Shown here piece by piece: positions 26,250 through 35,968 of a DNA stretch of 64,000 bases (positions are counted from its first letter, which is position 1; every line of letters begins with the position of its first letter). Origin of the DNA: JAXMAO01 sp046350375 (GTDB taxonomy: Bacteria; Planctomycetota; Phycisphaerae; UBA1845; UTPLA1); contig JAXMAO010000002.1 of the NCBI GenBank assembly GCA_046350375.1, forward strand, positions 458,526-522,525, read 5' to 3'. The notes under the pieces were generated by a model that saw nothing but the letters and a program-made list of their open reading frames with translations, was not told where the DNA came from and ran no database searches. The translations under genes and the position numbers were made by a program.

Positions 26250-26877
26250 GGCGACTCCTTTCGCAGCGTCGATCGCACCGGATCGGCGCTGATGGCTCTA
26301 CGCGGCGGCGCGGCGGCGGTTCGCGGATCGGCAAACGAAATCGGGCGCGGCCTGCGGCGCGAAGTCGGCGCGGCGGCGGTCGATTATCGCCCCGCAGAAA
26401 TTGCCCCGGCGATTGCGTCCGCGGATGGTCCGATCGCAGTGGCGTAAACCGATATCAACACTGAAAAGCGGTGCGCCGCGCCGAGCAGGTTACTGGGACG
26501 AGGGTCGCTGACCCGTTTGCCAGTGTTGAAAAGCAATCTTATGGTTCGAGTGTCACGACCCGATGGTGCGCCGGCGGCTCATGCAGACCGATCGGCGATC
26601 CGTGGTCGACGATGGCCTTGGCGTCCGCCCGCGCGCGGAGCCGCCGGGCGAATCGGGGTCCGCCATCGAGCGGACGAACCGGGGATGTGCCGACCGGTCT
26701 GGCCGGCCACGATGGTTCCAACGACATGCAGGGGATTCTCGGGTCCGCCGGAGGCGGCCCGTTGTGCGGCCGCGGAGCGATCCATTTGCTTCGTGCGTCG
26801 AACTTCCGTTCGCGGTGGCAGGGACGCGGATGCGAGCGATCTTGGACCGACCGGGGCGGCCGGAGCGAGGATCGGAA
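26250..26877. other. Long leader region upstream of the Tad pilus locus
   Basis: 628 bases with no convincing gene. CAACACTG (26456-26463) is inverted as CAGTGTTG (26521-26528), and TGAAAAGC is repeated at 26462-26469 and 26527-26534. A weak promoter, TTGCCA (26516-26521), 18 bases, TATGGT (26540-26545), overlaps the second copy and would give a leader of about 325 bases. Short open frames on both strands look random in composition. Confidence 0.45.
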
Positions 26878-27057
26878 ATGAAACTTTTCCTGAACGGCAT
26901 AAAGCGATTCTGGGCGAGCGAAGACGGTCCGACGGCGACCGAGTACGCGGTCATGCTGGCGTTGATCATTCTGGTGGCGCTGGGGGCGATTTCGGCCCTG
27001 GGCACCAAGGTGTCGACGACCTTTGCCAACATCAGCACCGCGCTTCCGACGGGTTGA
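26878..27057 (+). CDS. flp: Flp-type major pilin
   Basis: 59 residues. A short basic leader (MKLFLNGIKRFWASEDG) is followed by the class IVb Flp pilin core PTATEYAVMLALIILVALGAI. Glu at position +5 after the processing Gly, the following Tyr and the hydrophobic helix are diagnostic. The prepilin peptidase gene next in the operon would cut after Gly17. The start at 26878 is preferred over a longer frame; GGAGCGAGG precedes it. It is the first gene of the Tad locus and presumably its most abundant product. Confidence 0.93.
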   Translation: MKLFLNGIKRFWASEDGPTATEYAVMLALIILVALGAISALGTKVSTTFANISTALPTG

Positions 27058-27197
27058 TCCGTTCGGAGGGCGCAGGGCGCGGAGCGACTGGCATGTCGGC
27101 CATGCGCCGGCATGCCGGTCGCATCCGCGAGCGAGGCCGCGCGGCGGAGCTGCGCGAACATCGGGTAGGGACGCCCGGGGCAGCGAGGTAACGACCC

Positions 27198-27755
27198 ATG
27201 CAGAGTGTCCCGTACCTGGCGGTGATGACGTGCGTGGTGGTCCCGGTGACCGCCTACGCGAGCTGGATCGACTACAAAGAGCGGCGGGTGCCGAACTGGC
27301 TCAACGCCGCGCTGGCGCTGTCGGGCCTGATCGTCCAGACGGCCTACTTCGGGAAATCCGGACTGGGCAGCGGGCTGGCGGGGCTGGCGGTGGGCTTCGG
27401 CGTGCTGATCATCCCCTGGGCCATGCATGGCATGGGGGCGGGCGACGTCAAGCTCATGGCGGCCATCGGGGCGTGGTTTGGCCCGGCGCTGTGCCTGGCC
27501 GGATTCGTCGTCGGGGCGCTGGTCGGCGGGGTGATCGCCGCGGTGATGATCTCGGTTCAGCGCAAGTGGCTGTTCGCGCGGGCCAACCTGGCGGCGATCG
27601 CACAGAAAGTCAGCCGCTGGGACACGGCGTTCAGTGAAGTGGCGGGCGCTCGGACCTTCGGAGCGACCAGCGCCCTGTTGCCGTACGGCGTGCCGTTGAC
27701 GATCGGATCCTGGATCGTCCTGGCCGCCCACCTGGGAGGTCTTTGGAGGGTCTGA
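27198..27755 (+). CDS. cpaA: Prepilin peptidase CpaA/TadV (A24)
   Basis: 185 residues, with five to six membrane helices. The two catalytic aspartates of the A24 family lie in ASWIDYKERRVPNW (first) and GMGAGDVKLMAAIG (GxGDxK motif). It lacks the N-terminal methylase domain of PilD, as expected for Tad peptidases. It processes the Flp prepilin and TadE-like pseudopilins. It follows flp by 140 bases, and its stop overlaps the ribosome site of tadE. Confidence 0.93.
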   Translation: MQSVPYLAVMTCVVVPVTAYASWIDYKERRVPNWLNAALALSGLIVQTAYFGKSGLGSGLAGLAVGFGVLIIPWAMHGMGAGDVKLMAAIGAWFGPALCLAGFVVGALVGGVIAAVMISVQRKWLFARANLAAIAQKVSRWDTAFSEVAGARTFGATSALLPYGVPLTIGSWIVLAAHLGGLWRV

Positions 27756-27757
27756 CC

Positions 27758-28195
27758 ATGATGCGGGGGAACAGAAGCCGGTTTCTGAGGCGCGGTGGGG
27801 CGGTGGTCGAAACGGCCGTCGTGGCACCGATCCTCATGGGCATGATGCTGGGCATGACCGAGATGGGCTCGGCATTCATGGCGCGCCAGACCGTGACCAA
27901 CGCGGCGCGAGAAGGCGCCCGCGTCGCGTCGATCGCCGGCGCGACACTGACGGACGTCAACAACGCGGTCGCCACCACCATGGCAGCGGGTCACATGACC
28001 GGCTACACGGTGACGACCAACCTGACCAGCCTCGGCGGCGCCACCGACGTCTGGGTGCAGGTGTCCGTGCCGTTCAATCGCTCGTCGTTCACGGGCAGCT
28101 TGTTCGGCGGCGGATCGGTGAACATTACCTCCAAGGCGTCCATGCGCCTGGAAGGCACGGCGCTCGACGGCGGTTCGCAGGGCGTGGTGCAGTAA
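27758..28195 (+). CDS. tadE: TadE-like pseudopilin
   Basis: 145 residues. RRGGAVVETAVVAPILMGMMLGMTEMG is the TadE signature: Gly-Gly leader end, Glu at +5, hydrophobic helix. It is followed by NAAREGARVASIAGAT, and the C-terminal domain is beta-type. TadE is a minor pseudopilin needed for Flp fibre assembly. ATG 27758 is chosen because GGAGGG lies 8-13 bases upstream inside the end of cpaA and nothing of the family lies further upstream. Confidence 0.9.
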   Translation: MMRGNRSRFLRRGGAVVETAVVAPILMGMMLGMTEMGSAFMARQTVTNAAREGARVASIAGATLTDVNNAVATTMAAGHMTGYTVTTNLTSLGGATDVWVQVSVPFNRSSFTGSLFGGGSVNITSKASMRLEGTALDGGSQGVVQ

Positions 28196-28264
28196 CACCG
28201 CGCCGCGCCACGCCGACGGAATCGGGCCGGGTTGCCCGGACGCGCCAGGGAGCATGACTCGACC

Positions 28265-29209
28265 ATGAAGGCCAAGACGTTCATTCCGTTGATCGCTGGC
28301 CTGGGGATCGGCTTCGTCGCCATCCGCATGGGACGCGACATGCTGCAACGCGCCGAAGGCAGCTCCGGCCCGGGGATCGGCGTGGTAATCGCCGCCGGAT
28401 CGATCGATCCCGCCGCGGCGGTCACCGCGCAGTGCCTGGCGCTCAGCAAGGTGCCGTCGGCCCTCATCCCGCGCGGCGCCTTCGCCGATCCCAAGGCGCT
28501 GGTCGGTCGCGTCGCCAAGGCGCTCATTCCACAGGGCGTCATGATTACCGAGCAGATGCTCGCGCCGCCCGGCACCCAGCCGGGCCTCTCCAGCCGCATT
28601 CCGGACGGCTATCGCGCCGTCGCGGTGAAGGTGGACGAGGCCTCGAGCGTGGGCGGGTTCATCACGCCCGGATCGCACGTCGACGTCTCGGCCGTCATGA
28701 CCGAGCGGTTTGGTTCGCGCGATCGCACCTCCAGCCGCATCATCCTGCAGAACGTCTGCGTCGGCGCCGTCGGACAGTCGCTCAACTCGATGGGGCCCGA
28801 CGGCAAGACCAGCCAGTTGTCGCGCTCGGTCACGCTGCTGCTCAAGCCCGACGACGTGCCCAAGCTCCAGATGGCGTCCGCCAAGGGACTGATCCACCTC
28901 GCCATGCGCAACGGGCGCGACGAGGAGGACGGCGGCGCGCTGGCCAAGTCGCTGCTGACGGCGCTGCTCAGCCGGCCCAGTAAGCCCGCGCCGGCGCCCA
29001 AGGTCCACCTGCCGCCACCGCCGCCGGCGCCGCGCGTGGTCGAGGTCTACCGCGGCACGCAGTACGAGCGCGTGGCCTTCGGGCCCGGCGGCAGCACGCG
29101 CATGGCCGGGGGTGCGCCCGGCGATCCGCCGCCCGACCCGGCGGCCAGCCCTCAACCGAGCCACGGACGGCCCGCCGAAAACGGACCCGCCCAGGAGGTG
29201 GCCGAATGA
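28265..29209 (+). CDS. cpaB: Flp pilus assembly protein CpaB/RcpC
   Basis: 314 residues. One N-terminal membrane helix (TFIPLIAGLGIGFVAIRMG) is followed by a SAF-type domain: ALIPRGAFADPKALVGRVAKAL, GVMITEQMLAP and IPDGYRAVAVKVDEASSVGGFITPGSHVDV. The last motif is characteristic of CpaB. The C-terminal 60 residues are Pro-rich and variable. CpaB works with the secretin at the outer membrane. Its stop overlaps the secretin start by four bases (ATGA). Confidence 0.92.
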   Translation: MKAKTFIPLIAGLGIGFVAIRMGRDMLQRAEGSSGPGIGVVIAAGSIDPAAAVTAQCLALSKVPSALIPRGAFADPKALVGRVAKALIPQGVMITEQMLAPPGTQPGLSSRIPDGYRAVAVKVDEASSVGGFITPGSHVDVSAVMTERFGSRDRTSSRIILQNVCVGAVGQSLNSMGPDGKTSQLSRSVTLLLKPDDVPKLQMASAKGLIHLAMRNGRDEEDGGALAKSLLTALLSRPSKPAPAPKVHLPPPPPAPRVVEVYRGTQYERVAFGPGGSTRMAGGAPGDPPPDPAASPQPSHGRPAENGPAQEVAE

Positions 29210-30942
29210 CGCGATGTGCAAGATTTCGCGCGGTCGCCGCACTGGCGCCCTGCCTGGCGTTGGCCGCAACGGCGCGCGGCGGCGAGTTCGCGCCCGGCGC
29301 CTGGCCCGATGCCGACGTGCTGATCTGCCTGGCGGAAGAGGCCGGCGTCCTGCCGAACCTGCCGGTCGATCGACCCGCGCCCGGCAGCGCCGCGGCGCCG
29401 CGGCCTGCTGCGCTGACGGACGAAGAGATGCGCCTGGCGTATGCCCCGGCCGACGAACCGCCGGCCGCCAGCCCGACGCCCGCGGCCGCCAGCCTGCCGG
29501 GCATCATGTCGCAGGTGCGCGCCGCGACCGCGGCGGCGGACAAGCTGCGCGTCGTAAAGGACAAGGCCGTCTTCGTGCAGCTCAAGCGCCCGGTGACCAA
29601 GGTGCAGATCGCCGCGCCCGAGGTGGCCGATGTCGCGGTCACTTCGCCGACCGAGATCGCGGTGATCGGCAAGAAGTTCGGCGTGACGCAGTTGAAGCTC
29701 ACCACGGCCGACGGGCAGGAGGCGGTCATCGACCTGCTGGTCGAGGTGGATGTCGCGGTGCTCGAGGAGCTGGTGCGGACCGTGGCGCCGACGGCGGCCG
29801 TGCGCGTCCGCAGCCTGTTCGACAACCTGATTCTCACCGGCTCGGTGCCCGACGCGACCACCGCCCAGCGAATCGTCGAGATGGCGGAAATGGTCAGCCC
29901 CGGGCGCGTCCGCAACCAGATGAGCGTCGCCGGTTCGCAGCAGGTGCTCATCCGCTGCACCGTCGCCGAGGTCAACCGCAGCGCGATGCGCGAGCTGAAC
30001 ATGAACTGGTTCTTCGGCGGCTCGCCGGTCTCGCGCGACTTCTTCTTCGCCAACAACCTCAACGGGCTCAACCCGACCACGGTCAACAACCCCGGGCTGG
30101 CAAATCTGCTGGTCGGCCAGCAGACCTACTCGATGCTGCCGGTGCAGAACGGCGGCGCCACCAACCTGACGCTGGGCTTTCCGCGCGCCGAGCTGCAATT
30201 CTTCGTTCGCGCGCTGCGGACCAACGGGCTGATCCGCGTGCTGGCCGAGCCCAACGTCATCGCGCTGTCGGGCCAGCCGGCGTCGATCCTGGTGGGCGGC
30301 GAAGTGCCGATCCCGCTGGTGCTGCAGAACACGTTCCAGGTCGACTATCACCGCTTCGGCGTGCTGCTCGAGTTCACCCCCACGGTGCTCGCCGGGCAGC
30401 AGATCCGCATGACGCTGCGGCCGGAGGTCAGCGATCTGGACCCGACGCGGCAGGTGGTCGTCGCCGGGTTTGTCATCCCCGCGTTCACCACGCGCCGCGC
30501 CGAAAGCACGCTCGAAGTGGGCAACGGCCAGACCTTCGCGATGGCGGGGCTGCTGAACGAAACCGTGCGCGCCAACGCCCGCAAGATTCCGGGCATCGGC
30601 GATCTGCCCGTCCTGGGGACGCTTTTCTCGTCGGTCGAATACACCCGCGACGAGACCGAGCTGGTCGTGCTGGTGACGCCCGAGCTGGTGGCGCCGCTCG
30701 ATCCGCAGCAGGTGCGGCCGGTGCCGGGGCAGAAGATCCGCGAGCCGAACGACTTTGAGCTGTTCTTCACGCAACAGCTCGAGGCCGGCCCGCGCGCCAC
30801 GCGCGAGATGGACGAGGTGCCGCGTCACCACATGCCGGTGAACGCCTATCCGCCGGCGACCAGCTGGTCCGACGCGACCGTGAACACCGCGCTGCGCGGC
30901 CCGTGCGGCATCTCGGTGAATGAGGAGGAGGGCACGCCTTAG
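29206..30942 (+). CDS. cpaC: Tad secretin CpaC/RcpA (outer-membrane channel)
   Basis: 578 residues. The signal peptide ends near ATARGGEF. A Pro/Ala-rich linker follows. The pilus N-domain starts VVKDKAVFVQLKRPVTKVQIA, then a BON-like repeat (SLFDNLILTGSVPDATTAQRI). The secretin core runs from about residue 240 and contains LVGGEVPIPL, PALRVEF-like FGVLLEFTPTVL and the signature KIPGIGDLPVLGTLFSS. It forms the gated ring through which the Flp pilus passes. A tail of about 60 residues follows the core. It is translationally coupled to cpaB. Confidence 0.94.
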   Translation: MTRCARFRAVAALAPCLALAATARGGEFAPGAWPDADVLICLAEEAGVLPNLPVDRPAPGSAAAPRPAALTDEEMRLAYAPADEPPAASPTPAAASLPGIMSQVRAATAAADKLRVVKDKAVFVQLKRPVTKVQIAAPEVADVAVTSPTEIAVIGKKFGVTQLKLTTADGQEAVIDLLVEVDVAVLEELVRTVAPTAAVRVRSLFDNLILTGSVPDATTAQRIVEMAEMVSPGRVRNQMSVAGSQQVLIRCTVAEVNRSAMRELNMNWFFGGSPVSRDFFFANNLNGLNPTTVNNPGLANLLVGQQTYSMLPVQNGGATNLTLGFPRAELQFFVRALRTNGLIRVLAEPNVIALSGQPASILVGGEVPIPLVLQNTFQVDYHRFGVLLEFTPTVLAGQQIRMTLRPEVSDLDPTRQVVVAGFVIPAFTTRRAESTLEVGNGQTFAMAGLLNETVRANARKIPGIGDLPVLGTLFSSVEYTRDETELVVLVTPELVAPLDPQQVRPVPGQKIREPNDFELFFTQQLEAGPRATREMDEVPRHHMPVNAYPPATSWSDATVNTALRGPCGISVNEEEGTP

Positions 30943-31139
30943 CATCGCGTCGGCGCGGCACGACCGCCACTTGCGGCGGACCCGAATTGCACGCCGAACG
31001 CACAGTTCACCGCCGGCCGATCCGAGGCTGCGGAACGCAAGCACGAGGATCGCGGCAACGCCGCACCGGGCGCACCCGGGACGGCGACCGAGAATCGGCC
31101 CGCGCGACGCGCGGCGCCGGTGCGGACGGAGGGTGAACC

Positions 31140-33071
31140 ATGTCGGGGAATCGGACTCGCCTGTTCGGGCGCGGGAAACAGCGTTCACGCCGTGCGACGG
31201 CCATACTCCAGACGGCGGTCTTCGGATCGCTGGTCGGCGTGGGCGCCATGGCGCTGACGGTTGACACGGGCATGCAGTTCAACACGCGCGGCGAGCTCCA
31301 GAACGCCGCCGACGCCGCGGCGCTGGCTGCGGCGCTCGAACTGGGCGGCTCGGCCGACGCGCAGGCCAGCGCGCGCCAGCAGGCCGCCGCAGTCGCGGCG
31401 CAGAACAAGGTCCGCGGATCGTCGGCGTATGTCGACCCGAATGTTGACGTGGAGTTTGGTCATGCCGTGCTCGACGGCGCGCGATACGTCTATCAACCCA
31501 ACGTGCAGCCGTTCGACGCGGTCAAGGTGACCGTCCGCCGCGACGGATCGGACGCGAATCACCCCAAGGTGCCACTCATGTTCGGCGCGGCGATCTTCTC
31601 GGGCGGCGCATCGATCAGCGCCAGCGCCATCGGCATGCTCGTCCCGCGCGACATCGCGCTGGTCATCGATCTGTCCGGCTCGATGAACGACGACAGCGAG
31701 CTGCGCCACTACCGGCAGTTCCAGTCCGAAACGCCGCCCTACGCCAACCGGCCGGGCGTGCAGATCGACCTTGAAGATGTCTGGCTCTCGATCGCCTGCA
31801 CGAAGGGCGGCAACGGAGTCGGCAACGGGACCGACCCGGCATCGCCCGGCGCGGCGACCGCCAACAACAATCAGCCGGCCACCGGCTCGGGCAAGCCGAA
31901 CAGCGTCGGCGGCAATCCCAGCCCGGGCGCGTCGACGGAGTCTGTCGTCGGCTCGTGCGGCGGACCGCGCTGGGGCTGGATGACCGGTTTCGGGAACGAG
32001 ATCATCCTGGGCGCCTACACGCCGGTGAGCGATCCGGGCTTGTACTACATTCCGCGCAGCGCCACCTGCACCGACGCCGACGTCATCGCCAACCTGACCG
32101 AGGCGGGCTACTCGTCCGCTGAACGCTCGGCGCTGCTCTCCGGGCAGTATGACACCAGCTTCACCACCTACACGGCGCGCGTGAAGGTGCTGCTCGGCCT
32201 GGCGGGCTGGAAGAGCAAGAAGACCGGCGGCAAATACACCGGCGGCACCGGCAACGGCGACAACAAGGTCGACAGCGGCGAAGTGGCCCAGCAGGTGAGC
32301 TGGCCATTCGGCGGCGGCTCGTGGGACGACTGGATCAACTACGCCAGCTCGACCAGCTCGGAGCACTACCAGACCGATTCCAACTTCCGCTATCGCTACG
32401 GCATCAAGACGGTCGTCAACTACCTGCTCGAAAAGCAGGCGTCGCACTCGAAGTGCCCGGAACTGGCCGCCGCGCCGGAAGAGCCGATCGGCTCCGCCAA
32501 GCACGCGGTTCAGGCCATGATCGACCTGATCGTGTCGCTCGATACGCAGGATCACTGCTCGCTCGAGGTGTTCGCCACGACCGGCCGACACGAGGTCAAC
32601 CTGACGGTTCCGTCGGGCGGCCAGTCGCTGGCCACGCTGTTGCACAACATCCCGGCGACGCTCTATCAGCGCCAGGCCGGTCACTACGACAGCACCACCA
32701 ACATCGGGGCCGGTTTCCAGATGGCCTATAACGAACTGACCAGCAGCCGCGTCCGGCCGGCGGCGTCGAAGGTCTGCATTCTGCTGACCGACGGCAAGCC
32801 CAACGTCAGCGATTCCGGGCACCTGTCGCCGTCCGATTATGCGGTCGATCGTGCCCAGGCCGTGGCCAACCAGAACGTCACCATCTACACGATTGGCCTC
32901 GGAGCGGACGTCGATCCGCAGTTGCTCGGCCATATCGCCGAAATAGGAAAGGGAGAATACTTCTACGCCGACAGTGCGCCGGACGCGACCGGCCAGCCGG
33001 CGTACGTAACCCAGTTGCAGACCATCTTCCAGCAACTGGGCGGCAAGCGACCGGTCCGACTGATCAAGTGA
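31140..33071 (+). CDS. tadG: TadG-like protein with von Willebrand factor A domain
   Basis: 643 residues. The N-terminal helix ATAILQTAVFGSLVGVGAMALTVD with NTRGELQNAADAAALAAAL is the TadE/G-type membrane anchor. A VWA domain then starts at DIALVIDLSGSMNDD (MIDAS DxSxS). It is interrupted by a Gly/Asn/Ser-rich insertion of about 270 residues and resumes with the MIDAS Thr in STTNIGAGF and the Asp in ILLTDGKPNVS. The protein probably sits on the outside of the inner membrane and may act as an adhesive or assembly factor. The size of the insertion is unusual. GGAGGG precedes the ATG. Confidence 0.88.
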   Translation: MSGNRTRLFGRGKQRSRRATAILQTAVFGSLVGVGAMALTVDTGMQFNTRGELQNAADAAALAAALELGGSADAQASARQQAAAVAAQNKVRGSSAYVDPNVDVEFGHAVLDGARYVYQPNVQPFDAVKVTVRRDGSDANHPKVPLMFGAAIFSGGASISASAIGMLVPRDIALVIDLSGSMNDDSELRHYRQFQSETPPYANRPGVQIDLEDVWLSIACTKGGNGVGNGTDPASPGAATANNNQPATGSGKPNSVGGNPSPGASTESVVGSCGGPRWGWMTGFGNEIILGAYTPVSDPGLYYIPRSATCTDADVIANLTEAGYSSAERSALLSGQYDTSFTTYTARVKVLLGLAGWKSKKTGGKYTGGTGNGDNKVDSGEVAQQVSWPFGGGSWDDWINYASSTSSEHYQTDSNFRYRYGIKTVVNYLLEKQASHSKCPELAAAPEEPIGSAKHAVQAMIDLIVSLDTQDHCSLEVFATTGRHEVNLTVPSGGQSLATLLHNIPATLYQRQAGHYDSTTNIGAGFQMAYNELTSSRVRPAASKVCILLTDGKPNVSDSGHLSPSDYAVDRAQAVANQNVTIYTIGLGADVDPQLLGHIAEIGKGEYFYADSAPDATGQPAYVTQLQTIFQQLGGKRPVRLIK

Positions 33072-33179
33072 TCGGTCGACCGGCCGATCGCCGGGCGCGC
33101 CACGCCCGGCGGTCGCCCGGATGGGGGGCAGCCGGGGGGTGCGTCAGAGCCCGCGCGCCGGGCTGGGGCAGACAGCCAG

Positions 33180-34415
33180 ATGGGAAGGTCGATCCGAGCG
33201 ATCGTCTTTAACGGCGACGAGACCTACGCGGCAGAGCTGCGCCAGGCGCTGCTCTCGCTGCCGGAGCTGCGCATTGTCGCGGAGCTCGACGAGCCCAGCC
33301 TGCTGCCGCACGCCGCGGCGCAGTTCCCGGCCGAGGTGCTCATTCTGCACCTCGATCCGGCCGCGCCGCTGGTGCTCGAGGTCGCCGGACAGGTGCTCGC
33401 GGCGAATCCGCGCGTGCCGGTCATCGCCATCAGCGGCTGCACCGACGGCGACACCCTGCTCAAGGCGATGCGAATCGGCCTGAAGCGCTTCCTGGTCAAG
33501 CCGCTCGACCTCGCGGAACTGAAGGAAGCCGTCGGCCAGATCGCCGGCGAACAGGCCCAGGCCCGCGAACCGGGCAAGCTGGTCTCGGTGCTCGGCAGCG
33601 CCGGCGGCGTCGGCGCGACCTTTCTGGCAACCAACCTGGCGGTCGAGCTGGCCGAACTGACCGGCGCCGCCGGTCGCGTGGCACTGCTCGATTTCGATTT
33701 CCGCTTCGGACAGGTCGCGACCGTCCTGGACCTCGAATCGCAGTTCACCATCTCCGATCTCTGTTCGACGCCCGAGCAGGTCGACCCGGCGATGATCGAA
33801 AAGGCGCTCGTGAAGCACGCCAGCGGCGTGTGGGTGCTGGCGCGACCGCAGCAGTTCGCCCAGGCCGAGGGAATTACCGCCGCGCACTGTGCCGGCGTGC
33901 TGACCGTCATGCAGGAGATGTTCACCTACATCGTCATCGACGGGCCGATGCGCAGCGACCCCGGCGGGCGGATCATTCTCGACGCGGCCGACTTCAACCT
34001 GATGATCGTGCAACTGCTGGTCACCAGCGTGCGCAACACGGCCCGGATGATGGAAGAGCTGGCGACCCAGGGCTTTTCGGCGTCGCGCATGCGTTTCGTC
34101 TGCAACCGGCTGGGGCGCGACTCGGGACACCTCGAGACCGCGCAGGTCGAGCGGACGCTCGGGGCGCCTTTCTTCCACACGCTTCCGGACGAGTGGAAGA
34201 GCGCCAGCGCGTCGATCAACGTCGGTCAGCCGCTGCGCACCGAGTTCAGCAAGAGCAAGCTCTGCCAGTCGGTCCGCGAGCTGGCGATGAAGATTCACTG
34301 CCCGGACAAGGTGACCGAGGCCGGGAAATCGGCCGGACTGCTGAGCCGCTTTCTGAAGCCGCGCGGAAGAGAGACGGCGCCGCCGCCGGTCGCTCCGGCC
34401 GCGGCGGGGGCGTAG
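33180..34415 (+). CDS. tadZ: TadZ/CpaE pilus localisation ATPase-like protein
   Basis: 411 residues. An N-terminal receiver-like domain (residues 1-125, IRAIVFNGDETYAAELRQAL, LKRFLVKPLDLAELK) is followed by a MinD/ParA-type domain. The deviant Walker A reads GSAGGVGATFLATNLA, where Ala replaces the usual Lys of GGVGKT. DFDFRFGQVATVLDLES is Walker A'-associated, and IVIDGP is Walker B-like. TadZ proteins place the pilus machine at a pole and often have atypical Walker motifs, so weak or no ATP hydrolysis is expected. It lies between tadG and the motor ATPase. Confidence 0.9.
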   Translation: MGRSIRAIVFNGDETYAAELRQALLSLPELRIVAELDEPSLLPHAAAQFPAEVLILHLDPAAPLVLEVAGQVLAANPRVPVIAISGCTDGDTLLKAMRIGLKRFLVKPLDLAELKEAVGQIAGEQAQAREPGKLVSVLGSAGGVGATFLATNLAVELAELTGAAGRVALLDFDFRFGQVATVLDLESQFTISDLCSTPEQVDPAMIEKALVKHASGVWVLARPQQFAQAEGITAAHCAGVLTVMQEMFTYIVIDGPMRSDPGGRIILDAADFNLMIVQLLVTSVRNTARMMEELATQGFSASRMRFVCNRLGRDSGHLETAQVERTLGAPFFHTLPDEWKSASASINVGQPLRTEFSKSKLCQSVRELAMKIHCPDKVTEAGKSAGLLSRFLKPRGRETAPPPVAPAAAGA

Positions 34416-34468
34416 GCATCCGACGCGGCCCGGCGCCAATGGGCGCACGCGCCTGGGGGAGATGAGCG

Positions 34469-35914
34469 ATGTTCGGGAAGTCTGCCCTGTCGATCCTGAG
34501 GGTGCCCAAGGCGCCGCCCGCGCCCGCGCCCGCGCCGGGTGCCACGCCCGAAGGCGCGCCGCCTGCGCCGCAGTCGTATAACCCGCCGCCGCGCAAGGCC
34601 GAGGCGCCGCCCGACGAGAAGTCGGACCAGTGGTACGACCTGAAGAACCGCATCCACCGCAAGCTGGTCGAGCAGCTCGACCTGTCGGCGCTTTCGGCGC
34701 GGCAGGGAGACGAGGTCCGCGAGGAAGTCCGCCAGGCCGTCACCCAACTGTGCAATGCCGAAAACGCGCTACTAAACGTCAACGAGCGCCAGCGCCTGAT
34801 CGAGGAGATTCTTGATGAGACCTTCGGCCTGGGCCCGCTCGAGGTGATTCTTGCCGACCCGAACGTGAGCGACATCCTCATCAACGGCCCGCGCCAGGTT
34901 TACATCGAGCGCAAGGGGCGGCTGCAACTGTCGAGCGTCAAGTTCCGCGACAACGCCCACCTCATGCACGTGATCGACAAGATCTGCTCGTCGGTCGGGC
35001 GGCGCTGCGACGAAGTGACCCCCATGGTCGACGCTCGGCTGAAGGACGGCTCGCGCGTCAACGCCATCATCCCGCCGCTGGCGCTCGACGGCCCGAGCAT
35101 GTCGATCCGCCGCTTCGGGAAAGACCCGATCACCTGGGACGACTACGTGAACTACAGGAGTGTCGCGCCGCAGATGGTCGAGTTCCTGCGGGCCTGCGTC
35201 GAGGGCGCGCTCAACGTGCTGGTCGTGGGCGGCACCGGGTCGGGCAAGACGACGCTGCTGAACAACCTCTCGGCGTTCATTCCCGACACCGAGCGCATCG
35301 TCACCATCGAAGACGCCGCCGAGCTCCAGCTTCGTCAGTCGCACGTGGTGCGGCTCGAATCGCGCCCCCCCAACATCGAGGGCAAGGGGCGCATCACCAT
35401 CCGCGACCTGCTCATCAACGCCCTGCGAATGCGCCCCGACCGCATCGTCGTCGGCGAGTGCCGCGGACCCGAAACGCTCGACATGCTCCAGGCCATGAAC
35501 ACCGGCCACGACGGCTCGCTCACCACCATCCACGCCAACAGCACCCGCGACGCCGTGCAGCGCGTCGAGACCATGGTCATGATGGCCGGCTTCGACCTGC
35601 CGATTAAGGCCATCCGCCAGCAGTTCGCCTCCGCCATTCACCTGGTCGTCCACGCGGCGCGCCTCACCGGCGGACCCCGCAAGATCATGTCGGTCGCCGA
35701 GGTGCAGGGCATGGAAGGCGAGGCCATCACCATGCAGGAAATCTTCAAGTTCGAACAGCTCGGCATCGACGCCAACGGCAAGGCCTTCGGGCAGTTCATC
35801 GCCACCGGGCTGCGGCCGGCGTTTCTCGAGCGCATCCAGTCGGCCGGCGCCAAGCTCGACGCCGCCATCTTCGAGCGGCGCGTGCTGCTGGCCGACAAGG
35901 GAGAAACCCCGTGA
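34469..35914 (+). CDS. tadA: Tad secretion/pilus ATPase TadA/CpaF
   Basis: 481 residues. A Pro-rich N-terminus precedes the N-domain with LGPLEVILADPNVSDILINGP. Walker A is VVGGTGSGKTTLLNNL, followed by the Asp box, Walker B in MRPDRIVVGECRGPE and the His box TGHDGSLTTIHANS. These define GspE/VirB11-type hexameric motors of the CpaF branch, which power Flp extension and probably retraction. It is placed 53 bases after tadZ and 54 before tadB. Confidence 0.96.
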   Translation: MFGKSALSILRVPKAPPAPAPAPGATPEGAPPAPQSYNPPPRKAEAPPDEKSDQWYDLKNRIHRKLVEQLDLSALSARQGDEVREEVRQAVTQLCNAENALLNVNERQRLIEEILDETFGLGPLEVILADPNVSDILINGPRQVYIERKGRLQLSSVKFRDNAHLMHVIDKICSSVGRRCDEVTPMVDARLKDGSRVNAIIPPLALDGPSMSIRRFGKDPITWDDYVNYRSVAPQMVEFLRACVEGALNVLVVGGTGSGKTTLLNNLSAFIPDTERIVTIEDAAELQLRQSHVVRLESRPPNIEGKGRITIRDLLINALRMRPDRIVVGECRGPETLDMLQAMNTGHDGSLTTIHANSTRDAVQRVETMVMMAGFDLPIKAIRQQFASAIHLVVHAARLTGGPRKIMSVAEVQGMEGEAITMQEIFKFEQLGIDANGKAFGQFIATGLRPAFLERIQSAGAKLDAAIFERRVLLADKGETP

Positions 35915-35968
35915 GCCGGCCCGTGACGACCCGCGCGGCGACCCGGACCGGAAGGAGCGGCTGACCCC

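Noticed and set aside
26539..26727. Small frame on the minus strand in the Tad leader
   Set aside because: No ribosome site, no recognisable motif, Pro/Arg-rich random composition.
31185..33035. Long minus-strand frame opposite tadG
   Set aside because: The plus-strand protein has a complete VWA domain and a membrane anchor; the opposite frame has neither motif nor start signal.
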